A DNA stretch of 64,000 nt from assembly GCF_031755915.1 (NCBI RefSeq), contig NC_083381.1, forward strand, positions 3,732,501 to 3,796,500. Direction: 5' to 3'. Of the stretch, positions 34,634 to 49,500 are shown one piece after another; the first letter of the stretch is position 1; the number at the start of each line of letters is the position of its first letter. Below the pieces are notes generated by a model. It did no database searches. It worked only from the letters and a program-made list of their open reading frames with translations, and was not told the DNA's origin. The translations under genes and the position numbers were made by a program. The DNA comes from Ziziphus jujuba. Lineage: Eukaryota; Streptophyta; Magnoliopsida; Rosales; Rhamnaceae.

Positions 34634-34890
34634 CCTAGTATCTAATCCCATATTGCCTCGATGTAGATCAGGGGATGGTTTAAATGTAATGATAGTTGGC
34701 CTTTTTAGAGTAGTTGACTTTAAGGTTTGAAAGAACTTCATAGTTAAACGTGCTCAAGCGAGAGTAGTTTGAGGATTGGTAACCTTTTAGAAAATTCTAA
34801 GTAAAAGAACCCCATACGGAGTGCGATAGCTAAATCAAGGATAATATTGGCAGAGAACGACAGGTTTGCCAATGGAGGCAGATGTTGTAA
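34634..34890 (+). mobile_element. Cassandra second LTR, part right of CRM-B
   Basis: Continues the LTR interrupted at 26393. The 5S-like box A context is at 34742-34761, then GAGAGTAG. It ends near GATGTTGTAA. The 156-bp tandem duplication follows (about 34869-35166). Confidence 0.75.
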
Positions 34891-35295
34891 TGAATATAGT
34901 TATGATTATACATATTTATATATATATATATATATTACTTAACCCCCTACTACTATCATGTGATGTAGAGATGGTTGAAGGGTCTTAGCTCTCCAACACG
35001 TCAGGGACACCGAGGATCATAGTCCGCCAATGGAGGCAAGGTGTTACAATGGATATAGTTATAATTATACATATATATTAATCAACCCCCTGCTATTATC
35101 ACGTGATATAGAGATTGGTTGAAGGGTCCTAGCTTTGCAATGCATCAAGACACCAAGGGTCATATGATAGTTTTCTCCTTATCCATTGGCTCTACTATAT
35201 CTTAGAATGCTAAGGTTCTTATGATAGGATTTAATATTATGCATAGTTTATTTGTTCTGATATTAGTGGATTATAGTTATGAAACTATTACTTTT

Positions 35296-38200
35296 TGTCA
35301 TGACCCATCCAAGATCCCTTATTGAAACCATAGACAAGGCCTGACTCTAGAGAAAGCCCATTGAACCTTTCAATGGAAAGTTTAGTAGTATCTCCCCTAA
35401 GGGTTTGATTAGCCACAAATTTCCTGCACAGAAAACACATTTCTAAAAGTACCACCTTATTCCTCCCAACTCACCACAAATGCTTCCATAAATTTCAGCA
35501 CTTCATAATAATACAATATAGGGAGTAGGCATAATATTAAATAATTAATATTCCAATATAATATATAGAGCATCATAAAGTTTACAATTTAGTACAATAT
35601 AAAGACAAAAAGAAATATTACAAGGTAGGGAGAAAAAGGAAAGAAAAAGGCTTCTTGGAGTGCAGCAACGAACAAAGACATCAAACTCGCTTCGAATAGT
35701 CAATGTCTACTAACTTTGGCATGGAGGAATGGATTTGAAAACATAACATGCTAATCATCCCACTGAGTAACTCCAACTACTACATAAATTAATAATAACA
35801 ATAATAATAATAATAAAAGAGATTAATAATAAATAAATTAATAATTAATTAATTAAAAATAATGATTTAATGAAAATAAGAATTTTCTCAAAACACTCAC
35901 AATCTCACTCAGTTGGAAAGGTTCCCATTTTAAAGCAATTTTCACAACACCCATAATTTTTATAATCCAAAAATTAAGGAAAACCATAAATAAATAAAAT
36001 TCAAATGGAATACAAATAATTTAAAATTTAAAATTAACATTGGAAATAGTTTAATAATAAATTATTAGATTTAGAATAAATATCGTAAGGTAAAATAAAA
36101 TTGTAAATGAAATTTGTACTAGAAAAATTTGACATAAAAGCAAATTTAACCTCAATTTATAAAATTTTGATTATTTAAATCAATGAAATAATAAAAGAAG
36201 TACTTTAATTAATTAAAACCTCAATTTGAAATAAATAATAAAATACAATAAAATTCAAGTTAAAATCTCAAATTTATATAAATAATAAAAACATGATAAA
36301 ATATATTTTAAAACATTAATTTAAAATAAATAATAAAAATATGGTAAAATACATTTTAAAACAGCACTTTAAAATAAATGATAAAAACATAATTAAATAC
36401 ATTTTAAAACATTTTGTTCTGAAAAAGGAATCTATAAACTACTTGACGCAATACAGTATATACTAGTGGTATCAAATGGTATCCAGTATTGTAAGTACCA
36501 CTTTCATAGGAGCTTAAAGAGAGAAACTTGCAAACGGTCGCCTTGGCATGTCAACAGCACCAATACTTATAACAATCATCCTGGCTATGGAGGAAGATGA
36601 TTAATGCTTACTGTGTAATATTTGCCAAACCTTAGGTCCATGGCATCCCACAAGATGACCATACAAACTTACGCACTAACAAACAGATATAGCGTAGAAT
36701 ACCAATACTGTATGATGTATCTAAAGCCATAAAATCATAAATCATACAAGTATCAAAATCTTATAAATTATCAATGGGTTCAATACATCTTTTCAAACCC
36801 ATAAATTAACATTTCCTTTTAAACCATCTTCATAAATCCATCAATTTAAATACATCAACTTTTACCACAATGAAACAAAATTAATAAATATTTAAATACA
36901 TAAATATATTTTTTAGCATAATAATTAAAAAAAATATTTTTCTCAAATCCTTTAAATCAATTTATATCAAAAATAACATTCAAAACCGCATAAAATTCAT
37001 TTATAATTAAATTCATATAGATACATTTTATTATACATCATAAAATTAACAATAGTTTAAAACCATCATTTCTTTAAAACCAAAATATAAATTTGATGCA
37101 ACACATATATTTAAATCAACATAAATTGACATCATAAATTTAAATAGCAGTTTTCTTTAATATTAAACACATAATAGTTTTCAAAAATCCAAATAAGTGC
37201 ATTTTATTATGCAAATAGAGATATGACAAATTCAACAAAAAATAAGCATGAATAATTTCTCTGAAATCATAAAATCAATGTTATTTATAACAAATATTTT
37301 TAAATTACATGAAATGGTACAATATAATTAAATAACAATTTCTTAACTTTTAAAACACATAATATTTTCAGCATTTTAAATAACATACAATGTATAATTT
37401 TATGGTCTCAAAATAATTTTTGAAAGAGTCACCTCAAATGCATGGATCATTCAAGATCCTCTACGGTATCGATCCCATGATTCACATGTGTACGTAAAAT
37501 ATCAATAACAATAATACCGATTAAAATAATATTTTAATCGGATATGATATACATGGACAACTTGGGGAGCTAACATAAATGTTGTCCAAAATACACAGTA
37601 TATACCAAAATGAAACTTGTAACACGAGAATTATGAATTGGGCCTTACCTCTTATAGATTAGGCCGGTGGTTGTCAGAATCTAACCATGAAAGATTGGAA
37701 CTAAACATCCTCAAATCTCCCGATCCATTGCAATTTAAAGGAAATGGACCTCAGATTTGGGTTTAGGGAGGTCGAAATAGGGGGAATAGGTGGGTGGCAT
37801 CGTCAGAAACTCACCGAAACCAAGAATTCTACCAAGCCACTGTGGTCACTGGTGAACATCACCAGCTACAATGCGTCTGACGGCCACTAGCAGTGAAAGT
37901 TGGTGGAAAGGTATATTGAAGGGTGGGTAACATGGTGGTATGGGCAATGTCAAAAATGGATGTGCGATTTTGAGAGAAATCAACCGTTGAAGCCTACAAC
38001 ATCGTCGTCGAAAATCTCCACAATCCCGATTCATCACCAACCTGTTGGCTGTGAAACTTTGTTGGTTGGCCAGTTTCATAGTCTCCGACGTGTTAGTCCG
38101 GTGCATGTATGCCGACGGTGGTTGGAACGTGGTGAACAAGCAGTGGCCGGTTTATCTCTCATCTCTCCTCATTCTCTCCTCTCTCTCTCCTCCTTTTCTC

Positions 38201-41200
38201 TCCTCTCTTACACCCCTCCACCAACCAAAAAGCACTCGTGGATGCCACTATGCACTCACGGGATTGGTCAAATTTTTTACACATGGCACAATGTCAATGG
38301 ACATTGTGCACACACACAAAGATTGATACATGATAAACGTTGTCTTGGAAAAATTTCACAGGTCCCTAACTTTCTAATCAAATGTCCAAATTAAGCGTGC
38401 CACTAGTACATGAACTTGTATCGATGAGTACTTTACAACCATATACAAGTCAAAACCAGATTTTACAAGAATAAAAAGTTAAACACTATACTACTCAAAC
38501 AGTGTGGACCTCAATTTGTTTCTCTCATAACTTTCAAACTATAGTTCCATTTTTGACACGCTACAAGCCCTTAAACTTAGGTCGATACATACTTCACAAT
38601 GGTGCCTCAGTCAATATAAAACTCCATCTAAAATAAAAAGTCAATGTGGGCCCCACTTGATCAACGTTAGTCAATTCAATAAAACTCGGTCAATATGAGA
38701 AAAATTTTGGTGTACTTCGGGACGAGTTGTTACAATCTACCCCTTATATAAAAATTTGGTCCTTGAAATTTGGCGCATCAGTAAAATAGGTAGGGATACT
38801 AGTCATGCATCTGCTCCTTAGGCTTCCATGTCACCTCCTAAACTAAGTGATTTTGCCACAGGACTTTAACTGAAGGATAGTCTTAATGTGCAATCCTTGT
38901 TCCTCGCGATCTAAGATCTATACTGGGTGCTCCATATATGATAGGTCTTATCTCTACTCTATGTCAGGAGTCTCAAGTATGTGCGATAGGTTTGCAATGT
39001 ACTTGCATAGCATCGAAACGTGAAACATGTTGTGTACTCGTGCTAACTCCTCCATTAGTGCTAATCCGTACACCATAGAGCCAATTCTCTCGATTATCTT
39101 TAGGGACCTATGTAATGAAGACTTAGCTTCCCTCGTCAGTCAAAGTGCACAAATCCTTTCCACGGAAAAAGCTTTAAGAAAACCAAATTACGTACTTCAA
39201 ATTCAAGATCCTTTCTATACACATCGACATAACTCTTCTATCGGTCCTGAACAACTTTCAACATTTCTTGGATGACTTTCACCTTGTCCATAGTCATCCG
39301 TAGATATTCTAACCCAATCACGTTGTTTATCATAAGGAGCTTCTACACACCCACTTCACTCTAACACATTCGGGTCCAGAATTGTCCTCGATATAGGGCC
39401 TCATATGGGCACATTCTGATGCTCGCTTAGTAGATATTTTTGTAAGCAAACTCTACCAGCAGCAATTGTTCATCTAATTTCCCTCGAAATTGCATGATGT
39501 ATGATCTTAGCCTATCTTTCAAGGTCTGAATGGTACACTTTGCTTGCCTATCAATATGCGGATGAAAGGCAGTACTGTAGTTGAGCCTTGCTCCCATCAC
39601 ATCTGCTGATCTCGATCAGATATGATGGTGACCAGTACTCCATGTAGACTCACGATATGCTTCACGAACAGCTTGACCAATTTCTCTTGTGAAAATCACT
39701 CTTACACAAGCAAGAAGTGAGCTAACTTGGTGAGTCGATCGATGATCGCCTTGCTAGGTTACATATAGTCAATGCATAATCTCAAGCTACTATCTTTTTT
39801 CTTTACAAATAGGATGAGTACTTCCCAAGGTGACATGCTTGGTTTGATGAAAACCTTGTTCACCAGACCTTGCAGCTAAACCTTTAGCTTCCTTAACTCT
39901 ACTAGAGCCATACAATATGTTGGTAAATAGGTCAGTGTTCAAAACCAATTCGATGGCAACGCCACTCTCCCTCTCTCTCTAATGGTAAACTAGACAACTA
40001 GTCAGGAACACATCCAGAAAATCCCTCACTACGGGCACATCTTCCAACCTTACACTACCTACTCGGGTATCAACCACATGAGCTAAATGCCCTTGAAAAT
40101 GCTTCGAGTAGACATGTTTGCCTAAATGTCACTTCTTTATTGTATTAGTCCACAGAGACATGATTCACAACTAACCAATCCATGCCTAAGATCACATCAA
40201 ACCCATCAAGATCCAATCGAATCAGGTCTGTTTCCATCACCTGATCTTCAATACAGCAGAGACAACCCTTGACCGTCTGACTAGGTCATAGGAAATCTCC
40301 TGCATGGGTGGCAAACTCTAATTGATATCCTAGGAGATTAGAGTTATCCCAACTCAGGAAATAAATTCTCTTGAGCAAAGGAAGGACAATTTAACAAGGT
40401 AAAAACAAAGAATAACTTGTGGATGGGACGTACAACAATTCACAATCTCGGAAGGATACAGAAAGAATAACTTGTGGATAGGACGTACAACAATGCACAG
40501 TCTCGGAAGGATACAGAAACCTAAAGCTCTAATACCACTCTATTAGTATCCATCCAAGATCCTTTGCCAGAATCCTAGACAAATCCTGATTCTAAGGAAA
40601 CCCCATCGAACCTTCTAATGGAAAATTTGACAATATCTCCTGTAAGGGTTGGATAAGCCACAAATTCCCTGCATAGAAAACACATTTCTAAAAGCACCAC
40701 CTTATTCCTCCCACCTTGTTACAAATGCTTCCATAAATTTTAGCAGTTTATAATAATACAACACATGGACCAGGCATAATATTAAATAAATAATAGTCCA
40801 ATACAATATACAGAGTATCGTAGTGTTTATAACTTAGTATAAAATTTAATACAACACAAAAATAGAAAGAAATATTACAAGCTAGGAAGAAAAAGGAAAG
40901 AAAAAGGCTTATTATTGATGTGCAGCAATGAACAAAGACGTTGAACTCGCCCCGGACAGTCAATGTCTACTAACCCAGGCTTAGGAAAACGGATTTAAAA
41001 ACGTGAGATGCTAATCATCCCAGTGAGTGACTCCAACTACGTAAATTAATAATAATAATAAAAGTGATTAATAATAAATAATTAAGTAACTAATTAAAAA
41101 TAGTGATTGAATGAAGATAAGAATTTTCTCACAAAACCCTTACAATTTCACTCAGTTGGAAAGACTCCTTTTTTAAACAATTTTAATAAAAACCCATTAC

Positions 41201-43209
41201 TTTTATACCCCAAAAATCAAGGAAATCCATAAATAAATAAGATACAAATAGAATACAAATAATTTAGAATTTAAAATTAACATTGGAGATAGTTTAAGAG
41301 TAAATTATTAGATTTAGAATAAATATCATAGGGTAAAATAAAATCATAAATAAAATTTGTACTAGAAAAAATTGGCATAGAAGCAACATTAACCTCAATA
41401 TATAATTTATAAAATTTTGATTAATTAAATCAATGAAATAACAAAAGAAATATTTTAATTAATTTAAAACCCCAAATTGAAATAGATAATAAAATACAAT
41501 AAAATTCAAGTTAAAATCTCAAATTGAAATAAATAATAAATACATGATAAAATGCATTTTAAAACATCAATTTAAAGTGAATGGTTAAGATATGATAAAA
41601 TGCATTGTAAAACATCAATTTAAAATAAATGATAAAATATATTTTAAAACATCAATTTGAAATAAATAATAAAAATATGGTACAACACATTTTAAAACAT
41701 CACTTTGAAATAAATGATAAAACATAATTAAATAATTTTAAAACATTTTGTTTTGAAAAACGTATCTAGAAACCACTTGACACACCACACTATATATTAG
41801 TGGTGCTAGACGGTACCCAGCATCCTAAGTACCCTTCTCACGAGGAGGTTAAAAAAAGAAACTTGCAAAAGGTTATCTTAGCATCACAATGGCACCAATG
41901 CTTATAATGATTATCCTGGCCATGGAAGGGAGCAGCTGATGCTTACTATATAATACCTGTCAATCCTCAGATCCATAGTATCCCACAGGACAACCATACA
42001 AACTTACACACTAACAAATAGATACAGTACAGAACACCAGTACTACATGGTACATCTAAAACCATAAAATCATAAATGTTATGAGTATTGAAATCTTATA
42101 AATTACCAATGGATTTGGTACATCTGTTCAAACCCATAAATCCACACTTCCTTTTAAACTATCTTCATAAATCCATCAATTTAAATACATCAATTTTTAC
42201 CACAATGAAACCAAATCTATAGATATTTACATGCATAAATATATTTTTGAGCATAATAATTTAAAATAAATATTTTTTTCAAATCTTTTAAATCAATCTA
42301 TACCAAAAATAACATTCAAAACCACATAAAATTCATATCTAATTCAATTCATATAGATACATTTTATTACACATCATAAATTCAACAATAAAATTAACAA
42401 TAATTTAACAATAGTTTAAAACCATAATTTCTTTAAAACCAAAATATAAATTTGATGCAACACATCTACTTAAATCAACATAAATTGACATCATAAATTT
42501 AAATAGCAATTTTTCTTAAATATTAAACATATAATAGTTTTCAAAAATCCAAATAAGTACATTTCATTATGCAAATAGATATATGATAAATTCAAAAATA
42601 AATAAGCATGAATAATTTCTCTAAGACCATAAAATCAATTTTATGCGTAAAAAAATATTTAAATCATATGAAATGGCACAATATAATTAAATAACAATTT
42701 CTTAACTTTTAAAACACATATAATATTTTTAGAATTTTAAATAACATACAAGATATAATTTTACGACCCAAAATAATTTTTAAAGAAAGATCACTCGTCC
42801 CAAATACGTGGATCACTCAAGATCCTCTAAAGGATCGGTCCCACGATTCATATGTATACCTAAAATATCAACAACTCATAATATCGATTAAAATAATATT
42901 TTAATCAGGCATAATATACATGTGTACCCAGGGAGCTAACACAAACATTGTCCAAAATACACAAATTATATGCCAAAATGAAACTTGTAACACGAGGATT
43001 ATAGATTAGGCCTTACCTTTTGGAGATCGGGCTAGTGGTGGCCGAAATGTAATGGGAACGATCGAAGCTAAATGTCCTCAAATCCCCTGATCCATTACGA
43101 TTTGGAGGAAATGGACCTCGAATTTGGGTTTAAGGAGGTCAAAATGGGGGAATAAGCAAGTGGTGTCGTCAAAAACTTGCCGGAATCAAGAATTTGGCCG
43201 AGTCACAGG
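35296..43209 (-). mobile_element. Old Tekay-like element, copy 2
   Basis: Duplicate of 5406-13331: left LTR 35296-38734 (12 bp shorter near 37040), internal pol scraps 38735-40538, truncated right LTR 40539-43209. Only about eight substitutions from copy 1 were seen. Confidence 0.8.
38735..40538 (-). pseudogene. Decayed Tekay-like pol fragments, copy 2
   Basis: Duplicate of 8857-10660 with two substitutions noted (near 39668 and 39706). The same disablements are shared, so the decay predates the duplication. Confidence 0.72.
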
Positions 43210-44095
43210 GATAAAAAGGATCTCTTCTTCAATAAAACTGATGAAGAGTTGGACATCGAGGAAGATGTTAATGTTACTTGGGGTTATTCAACATAAAACA
43301 TCTTTAGGAACAGTACACTGATGACAATGTAATAAGGTGACCTTAATTTTCTCACCAGAAGTTCTTTTTAATTAGTTGATGTCAAAATTATTTCATTATC
43401 CATTTTTGCCTTTTTCTTATTATTTTATAAGGTAGATAATATTGTGATAAATATATTTTCAATGACCTTAGCCTATTTCCTTTTTATTTTCCCTTTTTCT
43501 ACTTACTTTTGGTATTATTATATCCTATATATCAGAATTTAACTGCATTTGACTTGAGGGGAAATAAGCAAGCCTAGTGGATCCCCATAGCAACCTCAAC
43601 ACAATCTTAACACTCTCAATGTAGCTAACAAATATCATTCTGGCTAGATATGTATGTAAGTTGGCATTTATTAATTTCCAAAACTTAGTGTAGAGGGCAT
43701 TATTGTCTTTTATTCAACAATTCCCTCCTTTGAATCCATATTTAGTAAATTTTTAATGAAATGGTTACCGAGTATAAGCATCTTAAGTTGACTAAGTATA
43801 CTTATAACCAGTAGTGGGAAATTATCCATACATATAGAACACCAGTATCTCCACTCTGCATGGCCATTTTTCTTTGCATATGTTACCTTACTTTTTTATA
43901 TATACATGCATGTCCATTATCTACACTGGTGGTATTGAGTTGTGAGCTAAATGACAAGAATATTACTATAGGTGATTTCTTCCGTTCATCATTTCAAGTA
44001 AGGACATTTAAGTTTGGATTTCTTCCCGCATATCCAAAGTAGTTCTGTTTGGGGAAAGCCACATAAGATATTCTACAAAAAGATCTAGCAGACTC
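43210..44095. other. Unassigned interval, copy 2
   Basis: Counterpart of 13332-14217; nothing further recognised. Confidence 0.4.
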
Positions 44096-46083
44096 TCATT
44101 ACAAAAATAAATGTGGTAGCAGATAGTAAGCATCAGCTACCAAATGTTGGTTGCTGAAAACAATCTGTAGCTAATAGTGGAAGAAAGTTGGCCAACTATA
44201 AACATCAACAGGATAATCATCGCTAAAGATTCATGTTAGAAATAATACCCAAATTTCTTACAAGAATTAAACATTTTCGTTATGAATTGGAGACCAACTT
44301 TTGGTTACTAATACTATTTTAAAATTATAAAAATATAAAAAATTATAATTGGATTATTTGGTGCGAGCAAACTAATTTGGTTGTTGATATAGGATTTTAA
44401 AAACCAAATAAGTGGTCATTGATAAATGACCACTTTTAAAATAAATTATTAGATTGTAAGATAATAACTAGAGTAGCTTTAGCATAGGAATGTCAATAGG
44501 GTGGGGTGGGATAGGGTCGGTTTTTAAAATCCTGTCCTTGTTTTAGAGAGGAATTTTTCATCCTATCCTGGCGGTTTTCCCTTTTCTTTAGGGTTGGAGT
44601 GAGGAAGGGGGATTTTCCAATCGGGAACGAGACGGGACGGTTTTCCCCACATTTTTTTTTTTTATAACTGATATAATTTTTTTTTGAGAAATTTATATAA
44701 AAAAAAATTTTATGAATAAAATGTAAATAAATTGACTAAAATACATCAAGGTGATGTCGGCGGTAAGTATCAATAGTAAAAATATGTTTGAAAGTGACTA
44801 AATATTTATTGTAAAGTGTTTATAATTTCATTGAATATAAATATTTTTATAATCTCATTGAATATTTTTATTGGCGGACATGAAATTATTTAGTCACAAC
44901 TAGAGAAAGAATAATAAATACTTTTATTTATGTACAAAGAATAATACAATGAAATTATAAAAAATTATAAATAAATAAATAGATATACCGAGCCGGGATT
45001 CTTATTCTCCATCCCCGGGCCATTCCTGATTTGAGTTTTAAACCTTTGCCCTGAACACGCCCTACAAACCTTATTTTTTGGCGAAAAAGTATCCCGTTAG
45101 GGGAGGTGCACTGCGGGGATTAGATTGGTCAGGGCAAAATGCCATTCCTACTTTAGCAACCATAAAAATTTGGTTGGTAAAAGTAGCAATCGACAACCAA
45201 TATCTTGGTCACAGATAGTCTTAAAATTTTAAGAAAAAAAATGAAAAAGTTAGGAGGAAGATCTTTAGCTACCAAATAAATTGGTTAGTGAAACTTAATA
45301 GCAACAACCAAGTTTTAGTTGCTAAAGCTCTTTAAATTATTAAAAAAAATCATTAACATTTATAAAACTCTTTAGCAACCATATCCATTGGCCTCTAAAA
45401 GATTAACCAAAGGCCAAAATGTTATGTGCAAAAAATTTAGAGGGACATCAGTTCAATTTAGTCAGCTTTTGGTTGAATTTTCGCAAAACAACTTAACCAA
45501 ATCGAACCACTTAGGAAAGTCAAACCAAACCAAACCAACCATCATTTATTTAGTTTGGTTTAGTTCAACTTGGTTGGTTTGGAACTTACCTCATTATGGG
45601 CTCATTTTTATTTGAAAAATCTTTTTTTATTTTTTTAAAAATTTATATATGTATAGGTTCAATTTGCTTCATTTTTAAAAATAGTCAAACCTAAACCAAA
45701 CCAATTATAGGATGAAATTTAAACCAAACCAAATCAGTTCAGTTTGGTTGATTTACGCCTACCCCTAGCCAAAGCGATTTCAAAAAAATATAAATATATA
45801 TATCAATGTGGAAAATCATTTCCACCTTTTGTTTTTTCCAATGAAAATCACATTTTCAGTGACAAATCATATTGTTCATTGAAAATATAAATAGGGAAAC
45901 AAATCATTAGATATTAGTAATAGATAAAAAAATTTAAGAAAAAAATATAAGTATTTAAAGTAATGAAAGAAAATAACTTTTGAAACCAATATTTGGTTGG
46001 TATTTGTCTAAAAATATATAAAATTATAAAATACTTTAAAGGGTGAAAGCTTACATGGCAATTATTTATTAAAAGAAAATAAG
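44096..46083. mobile_element. Probable nonautonomous DNA transposon remnant, copy 2
   Basis: Duplicate of 14218-16250, with a single copy of the 35-bp unit. Confidence 0.3.
44477..45158. mobile_element. Nonautonomous hAT-type element, copy 2
   Basis: Body 44485-45150 (666 bp), CTTTAGCA on both sides (44477-44484, 45151-45158). It differs from copy 1 by a 10-bp deletion near 44745 and several substitutions. Confidence 0.85.
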
Positions 46084-46089
46084 AAAATA

Positions 46090-46551
46090 TGTCAAGACTC
46101 TTCTAGAATTCTTTACCAATATCTTAGGTTGGCCTAACTAAGGGGTCCCTGGGATTGGACCTTTCCCAAAATGTCCTTGCACAGAAAGCATTGTTCAAAT
46201 AGTATAATCACCTTATTCTTTCTCCCGTACTACAAAATTACACAAGATTATAGTACTCCATAAATAAAGGTACAAATCACAAAATAATAATTAATAAATA
46301 TGTAGCTTTATAAGGGCCACCAAATCTACAATTCAATACCCGAGCATTTTAAGGATTACTTTAAGAAACGGAGGAGTAATGATAATAAAAATAATATAAA
46401 GATATTGAAATAAGAATTTCTAATTAAGTGCAGTGACAAAAAGAGGTAGTCAGAAGAACTCGTAGCTGGGTGGTCGATCCACTAGTTACCTAGACCTTGG
46501 GGAATGGGTTGAAAAAAAAAAAAAAAAAACTAATGAGATGCTAATTATTTT
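46090..46551 (-). repeat. Decayed Tekay-like LTR, copy 2, left part
   Basis: Counterpart of 16257-16724. Interrupted after ATTTT (46547-46551) by the 12.6-kb insertion; resumes at 59119. Confidence 0.6.
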
Positions 46552-49500
46552 TGTCAGGACCCGTCCAGAATTCCTTCCCCGGAACCCTAGACAGCCCTGA
46601 TCCCAGGGAAACCCTACCGGATCCTCCAAAGGAAAATCCGACAGAGCCTCCCCTAAGGGATTTACTTACCACAAATTACCTGCACTGAAAACACACTTCT
46701 AAAAAACATCCCCTTAATCCTCCCACAAACTACAAACTGATTCCACAAATCCCAGCACTTCTCAAAGCAACAACAGTCCAGTGCATAAATAAAACAGAAG
46801 TATTCCAATAGTATACAGAGCCTTAAGAAGTGCTAAACAACAGAAATACAACAAGGCTGAAAAGAAATAATACACTGAAATGAAAGAGTACAAAGAAACT
46901 TCTCGAAACACAACAGCAGCGGAAAACTTGGTTCGCTCCGGAAGAACGTCTACCACCACTTGCACCTAAGGGAACGGAATTTAAGAGTGTGAGATGCTAA
47001 TCATCTCCGTGAGTAACCCGAACTACTGAACACCTTTTAATAATAATAATAAAATAATAACAAAACCCGAACTACTGAACACCTTTTAATAATAATAATA
47101 AAATAATAACAATTAAGGAGTGGAACAAATACCAACAATTAATAATAAATAATAATAACCTTTGGAAAATAATGATTTCCCTCAAAACTCTCACCAATCG
47201 CTCCGTTTGAAATGTTCCCTTTTTAAAACCTCTTCGCAAAACCCAATGTGCATACCTCCCAAAAACCAAGGGATTAAATAATTTAACAACAACAATTAAA
47301 TAAATACATACCCCAAATATATAATAAAAATATAATAAATTATAATAAATAAATTTTGAACATCTTTGGGGTTTAAACCATTATTTGCAATTACACCGAC
47401 AATTACACCTGACGCACCACACCATATACCGGTGATGCCCTCCGATACCCAGCGTCCCAAGGTACCGACTGGCGGGGGGTTAAAGAGAGAAACCTGCAGT
47501 GGTCACTTCGGCGTCCCGACAGTACCGACTGCTAAAAACCATCACCCGGCCAAGGAGGGGGGCGGCTGTGCGCAACAATAACCTTGCCTGCCCACGGTCC
47601 AATGGCAACTCACGGGTGAAGTAATAACCGCACGCTAAACCATATAATAACCGCGTGCTAAACCACGTGTCCATACACCATACACCAGAACACCAATACT
47701 GTATGAGTGCGTCTAAAAATAAACATAAACAACCAACCGTACCGTTTTTCCAAAAACCACCGTGGGAAGTATACCAAAATTTCACAAAACACCATCCCAC
47801 ATATTTTATCCAATAACCCGGTACGAAACAGCGATAATCAACAAACCACAATTTTCCTCGAAATACGAGATGCAACCATAAAAATACCGCGGGCATATTT
47901 TATAAAATATAACCAAATATTTTCGTAAAATATTTAACCCAATTATGCCCGAGAAATCACATTTGAAACCACGTAAAATTAATACCGAAACATACCTTGC
48001 TCATGCATAACAAATAATTTAAATTAAACCGCATTAAAACCATAATTAAACCACACCACATGAGCGTAATTAAATACTAAATTAAATACCAATTAAATTT
48101 AATTAATTGCCCAAAATAATTTTTGAAGGTGGGTCACTCACCTGGAGAGCGCAAATCAACTAAGATCCTCCTCGGGATCCACTCCACTACTCGCGCGTGC
48201 ACCTAAACAACCACAGTGCACAAACCAAAAATATTAATATTTTATTCGGGTAATTCCCAAATGGATACCCGGGGAGCGAACACCAAGCGACATCTAAGGG
48301 TTACGAGTTATATACCGAATCGAAGCTCGCGTGATGAGGATCACGGATTCGGTCTTACTTTCCGGTGATCGAACCCGACGGGGTCGGAATCTCGCCGGAA
48401 AGCTTTTCGAGTTTCGGCTCCGCAATTCTCCCAAACCGTCGCGAATTGGCGGAAACGGAAGTCGGATTTGGGTTCAGGAGGTCGAACACTGCGGACTGGA
48501 GCTGGCCGGAATTTTCGGGTACTCGCCGGAATAGTAACTTCCGGCGGGCCGCCACGTCACCGGCAACCGTCACCGGAACAGTGTTTTCCGACGGTGGCCG
48601 TTTGCTGTGAAATTTTGCAGATTTGTAGATCGTGAGGAGAGCAATCCAACGGGACCGACGGTGAGCAAAACGGAGGTCGGACGGCGGAGAAATCACCGTT
48701 TGAAGATTTTCGACCCCTCGCCGGAAAACGCTCCGATCCCGGCGCGTCGGTGGTCCGATGGCCGTGATTTTTGGTGGGTAGGCCGGACTTGAGGAGAGGA
48801 TCAAGGCTGTCAGGCGCGTGTGGCCGGAAAATGGCCGGAACAGTGCCGATTCGCGGTGGCCGGCGGTGGAGGGGAAAAATCGCCGCCAAACTTCGGACGT
48901 CCGATCCGGGCGCGTCCGGCGGCCGTTCGCCGTGAAATTTGGAGGTTTTGCCGGAAATGAGGTGGGCAAGCTTTCTGTCCGGCGCGTGTACAGTAACTAG
49001 GCCGGAACAGTGGCAAAATCCGGTGGCCGGCGGTGGCTCTCTCTCTCTCTTTCTCTCTCCTCTCTCTCTTTCTCTCTCTTCTCTCTCTTTCTCTCTCTTC
49101 CCCGAGAGTTTTTCAAAATTAAAACCCTGCGTGAAACTGTTCATGCCACGTGGACCAATCAGAAACTGACACGTGGCGTTTCACTGTTCACCGACCCAAA
49201 AAAATATTAAAATAATACGGTATCCGGTAAACTTCAAACGTCCATAACTTTTTAACCGGATGTCCGTTTTGAGCGTGCCGCTAGTCTGTGAACTCGTATC
49301 GACGAGCACTTCACAACCATGCATGAGTCAAAGCTCAATTCCCCATAAACAAAAAGTCAACTCCGGCACCCCTTGGACAGTTTGGACCGAAACTTGTTTC
49401 GTCCATAACTTTCAAACCGTAGCTCCGTTTTCGACGTGCTACCAGTCTACGAACTCGTGGCATCGTGCACTTCGCCACGGTACCCTAGTCATCTCGAAAT

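Larger units (their letters stand above)
26389..34638 (+). mobile_element. CRM-B: complete CRM-like Ty3/gypsy retrotransposon with target duplication CCTAG
   Basis: The body 26394-34633 (8240 bp) is flanked by CCTAG (26389-26393 and 34634-34638). Order: 5' LTR, primer site, A-tract leader, gag, pol, polypurine tract, 3' LTR. The LTRs differ at about 14 sites plus a 9-bp length difference, near 1.2%. The insertion splits a Cassandra LTR. One gag-pol reading frame is broken twice: a TGA at 29676-29678 and a one-base loss near 33064. Probably nonautonomous now, unless the TGA is read through and the frameshift is tolerated. Confidence 0.95.

Noticed and set aside
47366..47896. Frames of 71 and 138 codons in LTR 1 and its copies
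   Set aside because: Repeated only because the LTR is repeated; opposite-strand overlap and no recognisable motif.
48355..49144. Overlapping open frames of 195 and 204 codons in the young LTR (also at +4761 and +9522)
   Set aside because: They lie in CCGG-rich and CT-repeat LTR sequence, are open on both strands because of composition, and resemble no protein family I know.
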